A DNA stretch of 5,428 nucleotides from Gammaproteobacteria bacterium (GTDB lineage Bacteria; Pseudomonadota; Gammaproteobacteria; Methylococcales; UBA2780). This document shows, piece by piece, positions 4,634 to 5,428 of the stretch. How positions within the stretch are numbered: the first letter of the stretch is position 1; each line of letters opens with the position of its first letter. The notes under the pieces were generated by a model. It saw nothing but the letters and a program-made list of their open reading frames with translations. It was not told the origin of the DNA and did no database searches. Location: assembly GCA_003646305.1 (NCBI GenBank), contig QNFJ01000154.1, forward strand, positions 1 through 5,428, written 5' to 3'. The translations under genes and the position numbers were made by a program.

Positions 4634-5428
4634 TCAGCTTTTTGAGTAATAGGCGGGGCTATATTCGTGAACCGCTTCGATCATCGCCTCGGCATGTTCT
4701 GGCGGAATATCTGGTGTAATCCCATGACCGAGATTAAACACATGTCCTGAGGTGGCTTTGCCGTATTTTTCCAAGGTCAACTTAACCTGGCGCCGAATAA
4801 CCTCTGGCTTTGCCTGAAGTGTTGCCGGATCAAGATTACCTTGTAAAGCAACGCGGTCACCAACCCTTTTCCGGGCCGCACCAATATCGGTTGTCCAGTC
4901 CAGTCCCAGCGCATCGTACCCGGTGTCAGCCATTGTTTCTAACCACTGACCACCACCCTTGGTAAAAAGTACTGCGGGAATGCGTTGTCCTTCATAATTA
5001 AGGTTCAATCCTTCACGGATACGCTGAGCGTACTGCAGTGAAAAGAGCTGGTAATCTTCAGGTGTTAAAACGCCTCCCCATGTATCAAACAGCATCACAG
5101 CCTGTGCGCCGGCTGCAATTTGAGCATTCAGGTAGAGGATTACTGAATCGGCGATTTTCCCCAGCAGGAGGTGCATCTGCTCTGGATCGTTGTACATCAA
5201 TCCTTTGACCTTTCCAAAAGTTTTACTACTTCCGCCTTCAACCATGTAAGTTGCTAACGTCCACGGGCTACCAGAAAAACCAATCAAAGGAACGCGCCCA
5301 TCCAGTGTTTTACGAATTAACCGAACCGCATCGGTCACATAAGAGAGCGAAAGTTCAGGGTCTGGAACAGGTAGATTGGCAATATCTTTGGGGCTTTGAA
5401 TGGGGCGTTCAAACTTTGGCCCCTCTCC
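4634..5428 (-). CDS. hemE: Uroporphyrinogen decarboxylase, partial (N-terminus off right edge)
   Basis: The frame is open from the right edge (first visible codons GEGPKFERPI) to a TGA at 4636-4634, giving 264 residues. E. coli HemE is 354 aa and its GEGP lies at 94-97, so about 93 residues are missing; the GTG at 5338 is an internal codon, not the start. HemE removes four acetate carboxyl groups from uroporphyrinogen III to give coproporphyrinogen III in cytosolic heme synthesis. Visible conserved parts are PLIGFSGSPWTLATYMVEGG (visible residues 47-66, with the active-site Tyr at 61), LFDTWGGVLT at 113-122, LFTKGGGQWLE near 154-164, GLDWTTD at 175-181 and the FNLGHGI motif at 231-237 with the conserved His. 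The Arg and Asp residues of the N-terminal active-site loop lie beyond the edge. The transporter gene follows at 50 nt without an obvious terminator. Confidence 0.97.
   Translation of the reverse strand, partial: GEGPKFERPIQSPKDIANLPVPDPELSLSYVTDAVRLIRKTLDGRVPLIGFSGSPWTLATYMVEGGSSKTFGKVKGLMYNDPEQMHLLLGKIADSVILYLNAQIAAGAQAVMLFDTWGGVLTPEDYQLFSLQYAQRIREGLNLNYEGQRIPAVLFTKGGGQWLETMADTGYDALGLDWTTDIGAARKRVGDRVALQGNLDPATLQAKPEVIRRQVKLTLEKYGKATSGHVFNLGHGITPDIPPEHAEAMIEAVHEYSPAYYSKS

Noticed and set aside
5336..5338. GTG as a possible hemE start
   Set aside because: The frame continues upstream with clear HemE sequence (GEGPKFERPI and VPDPELSLSY), so the GTG is an internal Val codon.
1..5428. Mobile element, CRISPR, toxin-antitoxin or defence system
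   Set aside because: Every open region is explained by housekeeping or metabolic genes; there are no transposase motifs, spaced repeats, tRNA-like sequences or composition shifts.

Overview
The window most likely comes from a gammaproteobacterial chromosome of moderate GC content. The visible part of HemE is very close to the enterobacterial enzyme, YjbQ aligns with the E. coli protein from its first residue, and the glyceraldehyde-3-phosphate dehydrogenase is of the long (~480 aa) form that I know from gammaproteobacteria. No transposase, integrase, phage gene, CRISPR array, tRNA or rRNA was seen. Everything reads as ordinary housekeeping and metabolic DNA with short intergenic gaps (43-107 nt) and no gene-free stretch over 300 bases.

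Layout from left to right: (1) 1-624, minus strand: the N-terminal half of a GlcF-like protein with two 4Fe-4S motifs and a CCG domain, running off the left edge. (2) 673-1011, plus strand: a small thioredoxin-fold [2Fe-2S] ferredoxin, divergent from gene 1 across 48 nt. (3) 1055-1489, minus: a YjbQ/UPF0047 protein, convergent with the ferredoxin. (4) 1497-1534: a strong symmetric hairpin terminator, U-tracted on both strands, between GAPDH and yjbQ. (5) 1555-3012, minus: long-form GAPDH with an N-terminal extension of about 130 residues. (6) 3120-4583, minus: an SLC13/DASS sodium-coupled anion (probably dicarboxylate) transporter. (7) 4634-5428, minus: hemE, lacking its first ~93 codons beyond the right edge.

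How the genes relate: the divergent iron-sulfur pair at the left suggests a redox module (inference). The transporter follows hemE by 50 nt and may share its transcript. The GAPDH has its own good ribosome binding site and its own terminator. An organic-acid importer beside an accessory GAPDH would fit growth on organic acids with gluconeogenesis, but nothing in the sequence proves a functional link.

I found no clear undescribed system. The points most worth a second look are: the GAPDH extension together with loss of the usual acidic NAD-binding residue; a 7-bp inverted repeat that buries the transporter start codon; a yjbQ start with no Shine-Dalgarno, set directly against the GAPDH terminator; and a five-codon reading frame overlapping the start of the GlcF-like gene.
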